From: Lachnospiraceae bacterium
GTDB taxonomy: Bacteria; Bacillota; Clostridia; Lachnospirales; Lachnospiraceae
Assembly (NCBI GenBank): GCA_017527205.1
Contig: JAFXQK010000027.1
Coordinates: 1 to 64,000 of the forward strand
Length of the DNA stretch: 64,000 nucleotides
Direction: 5' to 3'
The notes under the pieces were generated by a model. The model was not told the DNA's origin. It ran no database searches and saw only the letters and a list, made by a program, of their open reading frames with translations. Below are positions 7,941 through 17,318 of the stretch, in pieces (the stretch's first letter is position 1; each line of letters opens with the position of its first letter). The position numbers and the translations under genes were made by a program.

Positions 7941-8879
7941 ATGGAGAAGGTTAGGGGACTGATTGCAGTGCTTTTGTGGATTGGGTTTTTCCTCGCATTT
8001 TATCGCATGGGAAAGCTGCGGGCGATTCAAAAGCTTTTACAAAAAACAAAGCGCAGTATGGACGAAGCAACGAGAAGGCGACTGCTTGAGAGCAGGAGCA
8101 AGCTGACGAAGCTAGAGGGCGAGGAAGGGTTTTGGTTCTTTCTGGAAAGACAGCTTTGTTATAGTGGGTTAAGGCGAAGACTCCCTTTTTTGGAGGCGGA
8201 ACGCTTTGTGCTTTTGACGGTGCTGCTTGGATGCGGATTGTTTTTGGGTGGCCTGATGCTGGGAGGCTTCCTCGTGGGACTGCTGAGTATTGTGGGACTT
8301 TTGGCGGCGGAATGGTTTGTCATCACGCTTGGGAAGGCGATGGAGATGCACGCAGTCAATGAAAATCTGATGAAGCTTTTAGATTTCTTGGGGAATTATA
8401 GCGTGACGGCCGGGGACGTGATTTCTGTCTTTGGACAAATCAGCAAATTCATGGATGAGCCGTTGCAAAGTGCCTTGGAGCAATGCTGCGTCGAAGCGCA
8501 GACGACGGGTGACGTCGGAATGGCACTGTTATCCCTGGCAGATAAGGTGGAGCATCCGCAGTTTAAGGAGCTGGTGCGAAACATCGAGGTGAGCAGTAGG
8601 TATAGTGCAGACTTTTCCGTGCTGGTACAGTTTAGCAGAAGGAGCGTCAGGGAATTTCTAAGGAGCGGGAGAGAGCGAAAAAGCTTGCTTCGCGAGGCGG
8701 GAATTAACATGGCCCTGCTGCTTGGCTTGTCCGTCTTCTCGCTGGTGACGGTAAATGGCCTTTTAGAGGCATCTGTCTGGGACATTCTATTTACCTCCCT
8801 GCCAGGACGCATTGCGCTTGGGGTCGTATTGGGAATACTGTTCTTGTTTGGAATGCAGGTGTATCGATTGGAAAGTTGA
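7941..8879 (+). CDS. Tad platform protein TadB (T2SSF domain)
   Basis: A 312-residue inner-membrane platform protein. It has one hydrophobic segment at the N-terminus, a pair of adjacent spans near 100-140, a cytoplasmic helical T2SSF domain (about 155-270) and two C-terminal spans with GLSVFSLVTVNGLLEA and IALGVVLGILFLFGM. This layout is that of TadB. It would form the membrane base that the ATPase acts on. The start at 7941 has GGAGAG 4 nt upstream; in-frame upstream codons lack a ribosome site. A 114-nt gap separates it from the ATPase gene. TadC follows 16 nt later. Confidence 0.88.
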   Translation: MEKVRGLIAVLLWIGFFLAFYRMGKLRAIQKLLQKTKRSMDEATRRRLLESRSKLTKLEGEEGFWFFLERQLCYSGLRRRLPFLEAERFVLLTVLLGCGLFLGGLMLGGFLVGLLSIVGLLAAEWFVITLGKAMEMHAVNENLMKLLDFLGNYSVTAGDVISVFGQISKFMDEPLQSALEQCCVEAQTTGDVGMALLSLADKVEHPQFKELVRNIEVSSRYSADFSVLVQFSRRSVREFLRSGRERKSLLREAGINMALLLGLSVFSLVTVNGLLEASVWDILFTSLPGRIALGVVLGILFLFGMQVYRLES

Positions 8880-8895
8880 GCAAGGGAGGAAGAGG

Positions 8896-9720
8896 ATGAG
8901 TTACTTAGAAGTTTGTGCCCTGTTAGCTTGCACGTTCCTCTTTTTGGGTGTGCTAAGTCTTGGACTGACAGGCTTTCGGCGGGAACAAAGTGCCGGAGCA
9001 GGACGGAGAAAGGTCATGTACCGCATGGCGGAAAAGGGAAGAAGCCTTGCCTGGTATGAAAGGACAAAGCAGTGGCTCATTCGAAATGGGGCGAGCTATC
9101 ATTTTGGAGAAAAAATAGGGCCGATGGGATTTCTGTTTCTTCGAATATTGCTTGGAATCACAGGCCTTCTGGTGTTTTTCTTGCTGGCGCCGTCCTATGG
9201 GATTCTGGCAGGAACCGTGCTGTTTTTTCTCCCAAGCGGATTGGTGCTCTACATGAATGGAAAGGACAATATAAAAATGCTGCCAGACCTAAAGCATATG
9301 TATCATTCCCTGGAGATCCAGACGAGAGCAGGCGTGTTCGTGACGGATGCCATGGCAGAGCTCTATGGGTCTGTCAGGGAAAGGCGTCTGAAGCAGGCAT
9401 TGCTTGAGCTGGCGGGTGATCTTGTGATGCGCTCCGACTTAGGAGATGCCTTGGAGAGGTTTCAAAAGAAATTTGACAATCGGTACGTGGACTCCCTTTG
9501 CATGATTATCTTGCAGGCGATGGAGTCGGGACAATCCGTGGATTTGCTCAGTGATCTTTCCGAGCAGATTAAGGACATGGAGGCGTCCGTATTGAGCCAA
9601 AAGAAGGAAGCGCTGGATCGCAGCGTGACCTTCTATCAACTGGGGATTTTGATTGCCGTCATGGGCGTTGTGCTGTATGCGTGCGTTACGCAAATGTTTG
9701 CGGCGGCGACGGGATTTTGA
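8896..9720 (+). CDS. Tad platform protein TadC (T2SSF domain)
   Basis: A 274-residue second platform protein with an N-terminal span, a hydrophobic pair around residues 80-120 (FLFLRILLGITGLLVFFLL), a T2SSF helical domain (about 135-240) containing ALERFQKKFDNRYVDSL, and a C-terminal span ending just before the stop. TadB and TadC normally pair in the pilus base. The start at 8896 follows GGGAGGAAGAGG; a longer frame starting at 8812 would overlap tadB by 68 nt and has no ribosome site. The pilin gene starts 19 nt downstream. Confidence 0.88.
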   Translation: MSYLEVCALLACTFLFLGVLSLGLTGFRREQSAGAGRRKVMYRMAEKGRSLAWYERTKQWLIRNGASYHFGEKIGPMGFLFLRILLGITGLLVFFLLAPSYGILAGTVLFFLPSGLVLYMNGKDNIKMLPDLKHMYHSLEIQTRAGVFVTDAMAELYGSVRERRLKQALLELAGDLVMRSDLGDALERFQKKFDNRYVDSLCMIILQAMESGQSVDLLSDLSEQIKDMEASVLSQKKEALDRSVTFYQLGILIAVMGVVLYACVTQMFAAATGF

Positions 9721-9738
9721 AAAAAGGAGGGTTAGAAA

Positions 9739-10023
9739 ATGAATCAGTTATATGTTGCATTGGAAGGAATGAAAAGTTGGGTATCAGGTTGCAGGTTTGG
9801 GCTTGCGCTTGCCAGGGAGACGGAAAAATGGAAGAACAGGCTTAGAAAGGAAGCCGAGGTGATGGATCCCGGAATTGACGGTATTTTGGTAACGGTAGGT
9901 CTTTGCATCATCGCGCTGCTACTTTGCGTGGTAATGAAGGATAGTCTGTCCACCTTTATTCAGACGATTGTGTCTTCCATGCAGACAAAGGCTACGGGAA
10001 TCCTGACGGGTCCGACGCCATAG
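9739..10023 (+). CDS. Flp1-like pilin
   Basis: A 94-residue protein whose core, from about residue 42, is a short polar lead-in (MDPGIDG) followed by one hydrophobic helix (ILVTVGLCIIALLLCVVM) and a helical tail with K-D-S-L-S-T-F-I-Q-T-I. This matches the Flp1-like putative pilin family of Gram-positive Tad loci. The N-terminal 41 residues would be a longer-than-usual basic leader, removed by the prepilin peptidase at 17319-17768. It lies between the platform proteins and the minor-pilin-like genes, the expected place for the major subunit. AAGGAGGG ribosome site. Confidence 0.82.
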   Translation: MNQLYVALEGMKSWVSGCRFGLALARETEKWKNRLRKEAEVMDPGIDGILVTVGLCIIALLLCVVMKDSLSTFIQTIVSSMQTKATGILTGPTP

Positions 10024-10035
10024 GAGGTGAGCGCC

Positions 10036-10431
10036 ATGAGCCTTCGACAAGGAAGTAGGGTGGCGCGGAAAAGGGAAGAATGGCAGGAGGGAAGCATTGG
10101 AGACCTCCTGTCCGTTCTGCTCTGCATACTGGCCATGACGATTGTTATGACGACATTCTTAAACCTTGTCCAGCTGGTCAATCAGAAGACGATGGTGGGA
10201 CAATTGGCAAGAAATTACGTCCTGCGGATGGAGACGGTTGGATACTTGAAGCCGGAGGATGAGGCTGCTCTTCGGCAGGAGCTGGAGGGGATAGGCGTTT
10301 CGGAAATCACCTTGGAGGGAACGACGCGAGCTCCCGTGACCTATGGGGCTGAAATTACACTTTATGTGGCCGGAAAGATAGGAGGAGAGTATGCCTTTGA
10401 AGAAAAAAGAGTATCCACGGCAAAACATTAA
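10036..10431 (+). CDS. Minor-pilin-like protein (DUF4320-like)
   Basis: A 131-residue protein with one N-terminal transmembrane helix (about residues 25-50, GDLLSVLLCILAMTIVMTTFLNLVQLV) followed by a small alpha-beta domain. Size, topology and position after an Flp1-like gene fit the DUF4320 / pseudopilin-like proteins of Clostridia Tad loci. AGGAGG at 10022-10027 lies 8 nt before the ATG at 10036; an in-frame GTG at 10027 overlaps that ribosome site and is less likely. It overlaps the next gene by 41 bp, which suggests coupled translation. Confidence 0.72.
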   Translation: MSLRQGSRVARKREEWQEGSIGDLLSVLLCILAMTIVMTTFLNLVQLVNQKTMVGQLARNYVLRMETVGYLKPEDEAALRQELEGIGVSEITLEGTTRAPVTYGAEITLYVAGKIGGEYAFEEKRVSTAKH

Positions 10432-10990
10432 GAAAGGTGCCTTGGGGGGCATGGAGGAAGGACAGATTACGGTTTTTGCAGGGCTATTTTTTACGCTCTT
10501 TTTTGCCGTGGTACTCTCTGGCTATCTTCAGATGGAGATGATCCGTTCTTCCTCGGGGTATCTGGAGGATGCCCTGGCGGCATCGGGATTGGCAGCAGCC
10601 TTAATTGACGTCAGGGAATATGGAAGTAGCCATGTCCTTAGAATTCGCGATGCCGAAGAATCCTACGAGCAATACTGCGCCTGTCTGAAAGCCAATTTGG
10701 GACTGGATGAAAATTGGGAATGCAAGAACAAACGCCTGATTTCAGGACGGGTAACATTAGAGAATTATACCATTTATAACGTGACGGAAGATCAAGTGGA
10801 GTATTGCCGGTTAGATGGCGGAGGTCAGGAATGGCATTCAGGAAGTCTGGGTCAGGTTTATGCACCCAATGGACAGGTGGTAGAAAGAACGGGTACCTAC
10901 GGGGAAATCAGTTATCCCTTCCTCGGACTTTGGGGGCTGACGATGCAGGCGAGAAAAGGGAAGCTGGTAGACATTGTGGGAGAGAATTGA
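10391..10990 (+). CDS. TadE-like membrane-anchored pilus protein
   Basis: A 199-residue protein with the TadE/TadG-type start G-Q-I-T-V-F-A-G-L-F-F-T-L-F-F and a single transmembrane helix at about 25-45, then an extracytoplasmic domain with cysteines (CAC near 96-98, C near 111). TadE-like proteins are minor pilins or assembly factors. The ATG has GGAGGAGA directly upstream inside the preceding gene, confirming the overlap. The CpaB/SAF gene follows 18 nt later. Confidence 0.72.
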   Translation: MPLKKKEYPRQNIKKGALGGMEEGQITVFAGLFFTLFFAVVLSGYLQMEMIRSSSGYLEDALAASGLAAALIDVREYGSSHVLRIRDAEESYEQYCACLKANLGLDENWECKNKRLISGRVTLENYTIYNVTEDQVEYCRLDGGGQEWHSGSLGQVYAPNGQVVERTGTYGEISYPFLGLWGLTMQARKGKLVDIVGEN

Positions 10991-11008
10991 TAAAAGGAGT
11001 AAGGGTGA

Positions 11009-11689
11009 ATGGAGCATGGAAAAAGAGAAACAGTTGCAGGGCGTGCAATCAAGCTATGGACGGGTGCAATTTTTGCGGCATTTCTTGCAGCTGCAGCAGT
11101 TTACGCGGCGTTATTGCAGGCAGAGAAAAACGTACTGTCAGAATATGAGAAGGCCCAGGCGTGGGTAGCCATCAAGGATATTCCGGCGGGAGAACTGTTG
11201 ACGGAGGCAAATGCAAAGGAGTATTTCGCAGCAGTTTTGGCAGACGCATCGCTTGTGCCAGAGACGGCTTTGGAATCCGGAGAAGAGGCAAAGGGCTTGG
11301 TGGCCGTAGCAAAGATTGAGAAGGGAGTTCTTTTGACAAAGGGGATGTTCCAGCCCTTGGAGGAAATCACAAAGGGGATGCAAGAACCGGTTGTGGCAGG
11401 CTTTAAGGCAGAAGACCTCAGCCAGGTGGTTGGGGGCGTTCTGCGGGCAGGAGACAGGATTCACATATATGCTTCGGAGGAGGAAACGACGAATTTAATT
11501 TGGGAGAATGTCTATGTCCAGCAGGTCTTTGATGCAAGCGGAAGGGCTATAGGCAATGAGGACAAGGAGACGGCAGCGCAAAGAATCAATGTCTTTTTGG
11601 ACAAGGATGAGGTTGAGGCGTTTTATTCCAGATTAGATCAAGGGAGCCTTAAGGTTGTAAAGATCTGGGAGATGGGAGGAAGGAAATGA
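11009..11689 (+). CDS. Flp pilus assembly protein CpaB (SAF domain)
   Basis: A 226-residue protein with an N-terminal membrane anchor (IFAAFLAAAAVYAALL, about 20-36) and a SAF domain with the characteristic A-W-V-A-I-K-D-I-P-A-G-E-L-L-T, then K-G-V-L-L-T-K-G and a C-terminal RcpC/CpaB domain ending with D-K-D-E-V-E-A-F. CpaB/RcpC proteins act in the periplasm or cell-wall zone in Tad assembly. Ribosome site AAGGAGTAAGGG. The stop overlaps the ATG of the lipoprotein gene (ATGA), indicating translational coupling. Confidence 0.85.
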   Translation: MEHGKRETVAGRAIKLWTGAIFAAFLAAAAVYAALLQAEKNVLSEYEKAQAWVAIKDIPAGELLTEANAKEYFAAVLADASLVPETALESGEEAKGLVAVAKIEKGVLLTKGMFQPLEEITKGMQEPVVAGFKAEDLSQVVGGVLRAGDRIHIYASEEETTNLIWENVYVQQVFDASGRAIGNEDKETAAQRINVFLDKDEVEAFYSRLDQGSLKVVKIWEMGGRK

Positions 11690-12879
11690 AGCAGGGGAAG
11701 GTAGTTCTTAACTTGGGGGGTATGATAGGACTCATTCTTGCCATGGCGTGGCTTTCAGGGTGCACGCCAGACAGGCAGAAAGATGCTTTGGAAGCAGCAG
11801 ACGTGGAAGAGTCGAAGGAGCTGGTGAAGTCCCTTCCGCCAATCAATCCAGAGGATGTCATGCGATATGGCAGAGAGGTGTATCTTTTACGGAATACAGG
11901 CAGCACCGATGAGGAAAGCAGTGCTGCGGGCACGGGCGCTGACGGAGAAGAAGACGGCGCCGCAGGTGTGGGCGGTGACGGAACGGGTGGCGGCTCTGCG
12001 GGCGCGGGTACTAACGGTGAAGAAGGCAGTTCTGTGAGCGCAGAAAAGGATGGGACTGGGAATCATTCGAAATTGGAAGGCAGCGATGGAAAGAAAGGCA
12101 GCGATGAAATGTCGAGCCATGATGGAATGGAAGACAGTAATAAGATGGCAAAAGGCGACGACGTGAATCATGGAAAACTGACGAGCCAAGGAAAAGGGGA
12201 GAACCAGGGAAAAGGGGAGAACCAGGGAAAAGGGGAAAACCAAGAGAAAGGGGAAAACCAAGAGAAAGGGGAAAACCAAGAGAAAGGGGAAAACCAAGGC
12301 ATAGGAAAAACGGGGAGTGTGAAAGAAGACGAGGGAATCAAAACGCAATCCGACGTCACGACCATGGGAAAGGGTGGCGACGAAAAGCCAGGGGAAGCAG
12401 AGGAGAAAACGGCGAACACAAGCAGTGCGGAGTCAAAGAATGGCGCGGAGTCAGAGAATGGAACAGAGACGGAAAACAGTGGGGTGAATTCTGCTTTGGA
12501 AAATCCTTGCGCCGGCGGGCATGTTTATGGAGAACCATATATATGGCGGGAAGCAACCTGTACCGTTCCTGCGGACATATGTCAGGTTTGCGTCAATTGC
12601 GGCGCGGAAAAGCATATGGGCGGTGGATTGGCCGCGCATGTTTTGACAAAAACTCTGGTGCGAGAGGGTAACTGTCAGGAGCCGTATGAATATCGATATG
12701 ATTGCGCCAACTGCGATTATTTTACCTACGAAAAGGATTATAGCCAGATGGAGAATGGTCACCAGTATTCCACGGGCAGCTATCAGGAGTTAGATGAGAA
12801 TCTGTTAACGTGGGTCACCATAACCGTCAAGAAGTGTGGCATTTGTGGCAAAGAGCTTGAGCGGACAAGATCGGAGTAA
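11686..12879 (+). CDS. Tad-operon lipoprotein with repeat region and cysteine-rich C-terminus
   Basis: A 397-residue predicted lipoprotein. A hydrophobic signal is followed by the lipobox L-S-G-C at about residues 23-26. Residues about 75-270 are low-complexity, rich in G, E, N, S and K, with six exact-length copies of (G/E)KGENQ at residues 169-204. The C-terminal 120 residues are compact and cysteine-rich, with CQVCVNCG, CANC and CGIC pairs of the kind that bind metal or form disulfides. It overlaps cpaB by 4 bp and precedes the large secreted protein, which carries similar Cys modules. A flexible cell-wall-spanning tether with a folded tip is a reasonable inference; no function is known to me. 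Confidence 0.7.
   Translation: MKQGKVVLNLGGMIGLILAMAWLSGCTPDRQKDALEAADVEESKELVKSLPPINPEDVMRYGREVYLLRNTGSTDEESSAAGTGADGEEDGAAGVGGDGTGGGSAGAGTNGEEGSSVSAEKDGTGNHSKLEGSDGKKGSDEMSSHDGMEDSNKMAKGDDVNHGKLTSQGKGENQGKGENQGKGENQEKGENQEKGENQEKGENQGIGKTGSVKEDEGIKTQSDVTTMGKGGDEKPGEAEEKTANTSSAESKNGAESENGTETENSGVNSALENPCAGGHVYGEPYIWREATCTVPADICQVCVNCGAEKHMGGGLAAHVLTKTLVREGNCQEPYEYRYDCANCDYFTYEKDYSQMENGHQYSTGSYQELDENLLTWVTITVKKCGICGKELERTRSE
12190..12297 (+). repeat. 18-bp coding tandem repeat, six copies
   Basis: Six in-frame 18-bp units encoding (G/E)KGENQ inside the lipoprotein gene. Copies differ mostly at third positions and G/E codons, consistent with expansion by slippage; copy number may vary between strains. 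Confidence 0.9.
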
Positions 12880-13008
12880 ACCAGAACATGTGGCTGACAA
12901 GAAGAGGTCCGTGCAAGACGTTAAGATATGTTAAGGTAGGAGAGGCGCAAAGGAAGAGACATGTTTCCAAGGAGACATGCTTGGAAAGAGACGGGTGGAG
13001 GGAAATGC

Positions 13009-16000
13009 ATGGAAAAGAGAAAAAATAGAAAAAGAACTTGGCTTTTAACCGTGGCGGTATTTTTACTGGTGCTGTTCCCAGGGATTTCCTCCCATGCGGA
13101 AGGAAGCATGTTTGACAGTCCCTATGTCGTTCCTTATAGCCACGCGCAGGCAGATGGTACGGTCGAACGGTATTTTACGATCAGTCAGCCCGCTCCCGTG
13201 GATAAAAATCGCGGAGAAAGTGCATATGTCTGGCATTCCTACGAGGAGTATCTTAAGTCGGGAGCTTGCCCGAGCTATTGGTATTCGGCGGGAACAACGA
13301 TCACTACGGGAATTGCATCTTCCCTGCGGGCATTAAACGCCGGAGAACACTACTATGACATTCACCGGACAGGTGAGATTCCCGTGGGAAAATGGGTTGT
13401 CAGCTGGGAGCGGGGACGATGTATCCATGGCGCAAATCAGAAGCATGAATGGAAGGGCTTGGCTGTCGGAGATGACATTTGCATGGGAACCTATTATTCT
13501 GGATGGCTTAGCTATTGCGCGGATTGCGGGCAGCCGCTTTTGAATGCCTATGTATATGCGCCGAAGGATCGCGTGGAAACCATTCGATATATCAATACGA
13601 ATTATGGGTACTACTATATTTGTCAAAATCCTGCCTGCAATCATTTGGAAAATGAGGGGTATGCGCAGGCACATGTTTGCAAGCAGGTTTCCGCAAACCG
13701 ATATGTCGTGAAATATGACGGAAATGGGGCGGTACCCTTGCCTTCCGGAGATTATGCGGACGTGAGCGGGCGTATGTTAAATTCGCTTCACATGTACGAC
13801 AATGCAACGGAGTTTGAGGGAATGAAAGTGAATCCGGTAACGCGTTTGACGAAGTGTTCTTACACAAGAAAATCCTATGACTTTATCGGATGGAACACGG
13901 AGCCGGATGGAAGCGGCACTGCATTTTCTGACGGGCAGGAGATTTATAATCTCACGGAATATAACTATCTGAATGACGAGCGAGAGCCCGATCCCAGAGG
14001 TTATGTCATTTTGTATGCACAATGGGTGGAAACGGCCTCGGCGCTGAGGATTGATCCCGCAGAAGGAACCTATGACGGAAGGGAGGGCGTGACCGAGATC
14101 TGTCAAGGCTATGGAAGCAGTTACTTTGTGGATTCAGAAAAGGTTAACGCAAAATCACTTCATCAGGTTTCGTTCGAGGTCAATGGAGGTACGAACCTAA
14201 AGCCACTGAAGGTGCCGAGAAAATTTATGGGTTGGAAGCAGGAGACTCCATTTCTTGGAAAGATGCGGGGAGATACCTATTATTTTACGGCTCGCAATGG
14301 AAACGTGGATTTGCTGAGGGCAACCTATGAGAATGCGGAAATTATTTTGCCAACGCCAACAAAAAAAGGGTTTCTTTTTGGTGGCTGGTTCGAGGATGCA
14401 GAGTGCGAGAGGAAGCCTGTTGGATTTGGGGGAGATCCTTATCTGACAAAGGAAAGCGTTACGCTTTACGCAAATTGGTCAGACTTAACGCTTTGGTCCA
14501 AGGAAAACTATGAGGCAAACGATCAAAAGGGAGCCGTAGACCTTTCGTGGGAACAAACAGATGCGGTGCCTAAAGCGTACAAGCTATATCAGTCTGCGGA
14601 TGGCGTAGCATACACGCAGTTAAATGACATTGAAGGGGAAGGCTTAGATGCCGTTGTCAAAGAGTTTGCATACACTGGATCCATCAAGAAGTACACAATA
14701 CCATCCTCTGGATTTTATGAGTTGGAAGCATATGGTGCCCAAGGGGGAGACGATGCTGCCTTAGGGAAGAAGGGTGGTTGTGGCGGAAAAGTAACGGCAA
14801 GATTCTATCTTAAAAAGGGAGACGAGCTTACTGTTCAAGTCGGCGGAACTGGAGGCTTTGGAGGAGGTGGCAGCGCTGATGCCTATGGCAGGGGCGGGGG
14901 TGCCACGACGTTTTGGTCTGCAAGCGAGGGACTACTGTTACTTGCGGGAGGTGGCGGCGGAGCCACGGAATTTGCAAATGGAGGAGCTGGCGGATCTGAA
15001 TTGGGACTTCGGGAGGATGGTGTTTCGGAAGGGCAAGGAGGGAATGCGGGCGGAGGCAGCGGCTATGTCGGCGGAAAGGCGGGAGTGGTGGAACGACATT
15101 ATCATTCGGATGCCTGTCAGCTTGACCATGTTCATGGTCCGGAGTGTTATGAGGAAACAAAGGAAGAACGCGTTTGCCGCATCCTTCGAAGCGGCGTTCA
15201 TGGGGTAGGATGGACCTATGCCGGAACGGCGGCTTCGGAGTATTGTCCCATCTGTAAAAAGGTCACGGGAAAGGTGGTATTCCATTATCACGTTCTTCAC
15301 GATTCCTGTGGGGCAGCCGACTGGGGCGGTGAGTGCACAAAAAGTGATTATGGGGAGTATTTTACGCAGTCAACAAGGCATGTCTGCGCGGAATGCGGAT
15401 ATCTGTTTGTCCAATTTCCGGGATATGATGAAAATGACAGCTATCTTTCTCATGCCTATCACGTAAAGGTTCTGCATTTGATTTGTCCGATAGATCTTCT
15501 TCATGGATGCAAGTACGGATATGAGGAGGGTCAGGTGCTTCATACCGCGGCTTCCTTTGGCGGCAGCAGCTATATTAGTGAGGCTGCCATCGCCGGAGAG
15601 CAAACGGCCGGTGCCCGCGAGGGAAATGGCATGGCGGTGATCCGTTCCGTCAGCATCGGAATGTCGGACGGGCAAAAGAAAGATGGAGTGGCGGCTCCCG
15701 ATCTTGCGGCTCCCGACGCGATTGATGAGGAGACTGTCTGGTTGGACGTCATTACGGAGGAACTTTTGGACATCCATTGGGAGAAGCCAAAGGATCACGG
15801 GACGCCTTATTGGTTTCGTTGTGAATCGTTTCATGCCGGAACTGGAGAAAGGCTTTGCGTGTCTAACGTCACGAAAAACATGCTGGTTACGGGGATTGCC
15901 GGCTACTATTATGTGATTGATCAAAATTCTGAGCTTACGGTGACAGCCTCTAATGCAGAAAATGCTGGAACGCCTCATAAGGAACAAAGGCTTCGATATC

Positions 16001-17304
16001 GATTGGTCGGGGAAAAGGAATATCTGCATCTTGCACCAGTGGATGGCGCGGGAAACATGGGCCCTACAATCAACATAAAACTCTTTGGAACAGAGCAGAC
16101 AGCGCTTTCTTGGCCTGTCGTTACGAGATCAATCACGGCAGAAGCCTTTGACGAAAAGCAGGAAAATGTTTATCTTTCTCCGAAAGGGGTAACCTATGTC
16201 CGCGCAGATGGCATCACGCCGTTTAAGCTCTCCTTTGAAGCCTTTCTTTTAGGAACGGCATCTGATCAATATCAAATTACGGAGGAGCGCTTTTGCCTGT
16301 CTTATGATGAAGCGGGAGAGGCCTATTGCTTTCGAACCTATCTGCCCAAAAGCAGGGCGTTAGAGGGCATGACGGAAGCCGAAGCGCTTCCCGTGGCACA
16401 ATTTGTAAGGCAGGGAGCAGGGGAAGAGGTCATTCTGACGGATGCTGGTCTGACGGGAGCCTATCGGGGCATGAATGGCACGTGGAACATGTTTTGGCAA
16501 GGGTTCTTTGCGCCTGCGTGGACAAGCGGCAGAAAGATCGTGGTTATGCCGGGAGCGGCAGCAGGGGAGGAAAACGAGTATCGAAGCTCTGCATGGGAAG
16601 ATGACGTTTTACATTCCATATGTTTAACGGCGGATGGCATCGCGCCTGTGATTACGGTTAACCAGGAGCTTTCTGCGGATGGAGTGATCAATGCTAAGGA
16701 CTTTACGGACAAAAAGCTTGTGTTTCATGCGGAGGATGATTTGTCTGGCCTGAAAAGCTTTGTGCTTCGGGTATGTAATCAGGATAATGGTGACAAACGT
16801 ACTTTTTATGGGGATGCGTTAGGAAACATTGTCATGGAAATGGATCCGACGACGCATTTGTTTGACGGTGACGTCACGATAGAGCTGACGGCATTTGACA
16901 ATGTTGCCAACGTGACGGAGCTAAGCTTTGGAAAAACGGAATTTGAATTAGAAGCCGCCGTCATACGACTCTTGCCCCCGCACAATCCTTTGTTCAAGCG
17001 AGGAGAAAGCGGAATGCTTCGCATTCGGACGCGGGGATACGTCGATAGAATTCAGGTGGAATTCCCTAAGGAGCTGATGGAGGAAAATGAGGAATGGAAT
17101 CGAATCTTCAGCTATGAAATGCCTGCATATGAGGCAAAGGAGGAATTGATTTTCATGATCCCGTTAGATCTTACTGAGGATGGCACTTATGAAATTACCG
17201 TAAGGGCATATAAGGGGCAGGGAATGCTGGAGGAGAAGCCGCGGCTTTGTACGATCAGTATTTTGGGAAGTGTTCTGGATGAGCTTAGAACCAGGCTGCG
17301 ATAA
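13009..17304 (+). CDS. Large secreted protein with InlB-type repeats and a glycine-rich domain
   Basis: A 1431-residue protein. Signal peptide: basic start (MEKRKNRKR), hydrophobic core, likely cleavage after S-S-H-A at residue 30. Two Listeria-Bacteroides (InlB_B/Flg_new-like) repeats are visible at about 234-343 (from KYDGNG to YAQW) and 388-494 (from FEVNGG to YANW). A glycine-rich domain spans about 564-692 (GGTGGFGGGG, AGGGGGA). A His/Cys segment follows (HYHSDACQLDHVHGPEC, about 695-720), then several Ig-like strands to the end. No LPxTG or C-terminal membrane anchor is seen. The start at 13009 has GGAGGG 6 nt upstream. Lying inside a Tad operon, it may be a pilus-associated adhesin; this is inference. 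Confidence 0.75.
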   Translation: MEKRKNRKRTWLLTVAVFLLVLFPGISSHAEGSMFDSPYVVPYSHAQADGTVERYFTISQPAPVDKNRGESAYVWHSYEEYLKSGACPSYWYSAGTTITTGIASSLRALNAGEHYYDIHRTGEIPVGKWVVSWERGRCIHGANQKHEWKGLAVGDDICMGTYYSGWLSYCADCGQPLLNAYVYAPKDRVETIRYINTNYGYYYICQNPACNHLENEGYAQAHVCKQVSANRYVVKYDGNGAVPLPSGDYADVSGRMLNSLHMYDNATEFEGMKVNPVTRLTKCSYTRKSYDFIGWNTEPDGSGTAFSDGQEIYNLTEYNYLNDEREPDPRGYVILYAQWVETASALRIDPAEGTYDGREGVTEICQGYGSSYFVDSEKVNAKSLHQVSFEVNGGTNLKPLKVPRKFMGWKQETPFLGKMRGDTYYFTARNGNVDLLRATYENAEIILPTPTKKGFLFGGWFEDAECERKPVGFGGDPYLTKESVTLYANWSDLTLWSKENYEANDQKGAVDLSWEQTDAVPKAYKLYQSADGVAYTQLNDIEGEGLDAVVKEFAYTGSIKKYTIPSSGFYELEAYGAQGGDDAALGKKGGCGGKVTARFYLKKGDELTVQVGGTGGFGGGGSADAYGRGGGATTFWSASEGLLLLAGGGGGATEFANGGAGGSELGLREDGVSEGQGGNAGGGSGYVGGKAGVVERHYHSDACQLDHVHGPECYEETKEERVCRILRSGVHGVGWTYAGTAASEYCPICKKVTGKVVFHYHVLHDSCGAADWGGECTKSDYGEYFTQSTRHVCAECGYLFVQFPGYDENDSYLSHAYHVKVLHLICPIDLLHGCKYGYEEGQVLHTAASFGGSSYISEAAIAGEQTAGAREGNGMAVIRSVSIGMSDGQKKDGVAAPDLAAPDAIDEETVWLDVITEELLDIHWEKPKDHGTPYWFRCESFHAGTGERLCVSNVTKNMLVTGIAGYYYVIDQNSELTVTASNAENAGTPHKEQRLRYRLVGEKEYLHLAPVDGAGNMGPTINIKLFGTEQTALSWPVVTRSITAEAFDEKQENVYLSPKGVTYVRADGITPFKLSFEAFLLGTASDQYQITEERFCLSYDEAGEAYCFRTYLPKSRALEGMTEAEALPVAQFVRQGAGEEVILTDAGLTGAYRGMNGTWNMFWQGFFAPAWTSGRKIVVMPGAAAGEENEYRSSAWEDDVLHSICLTADGIAPVITVNQELSADGVINAKDFTDKKLVFHAEDDLSGLKSFVLRVCNQDNGDKRTFYGDALGNIVMEMDPTTHLFDGDVTIELTAFDNVANVTELSFGKTEFELEAAVIRLLPPHNPLFKRGESGMLRIRTRGYVDRIQVEFPKELMEENEEWNRIFSYEMPAYEAKEELIFMIPLDLTEDGTYEITVRAYKGQGMLEEKPRLCTISILGSVLDELRTRLR

Positions 17305-17318
17305 GGAATCGGAGTGCC

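Noticed and set aside
7823..7954. 43-codon frame overlapping the end of the CpaF-type gene by 4 bp
   Set aside because: The ATGA overlap is attractive, but the product is low-complexity and basic, it overlaps the tadB start, and no such gene is known to me in Tad loci.
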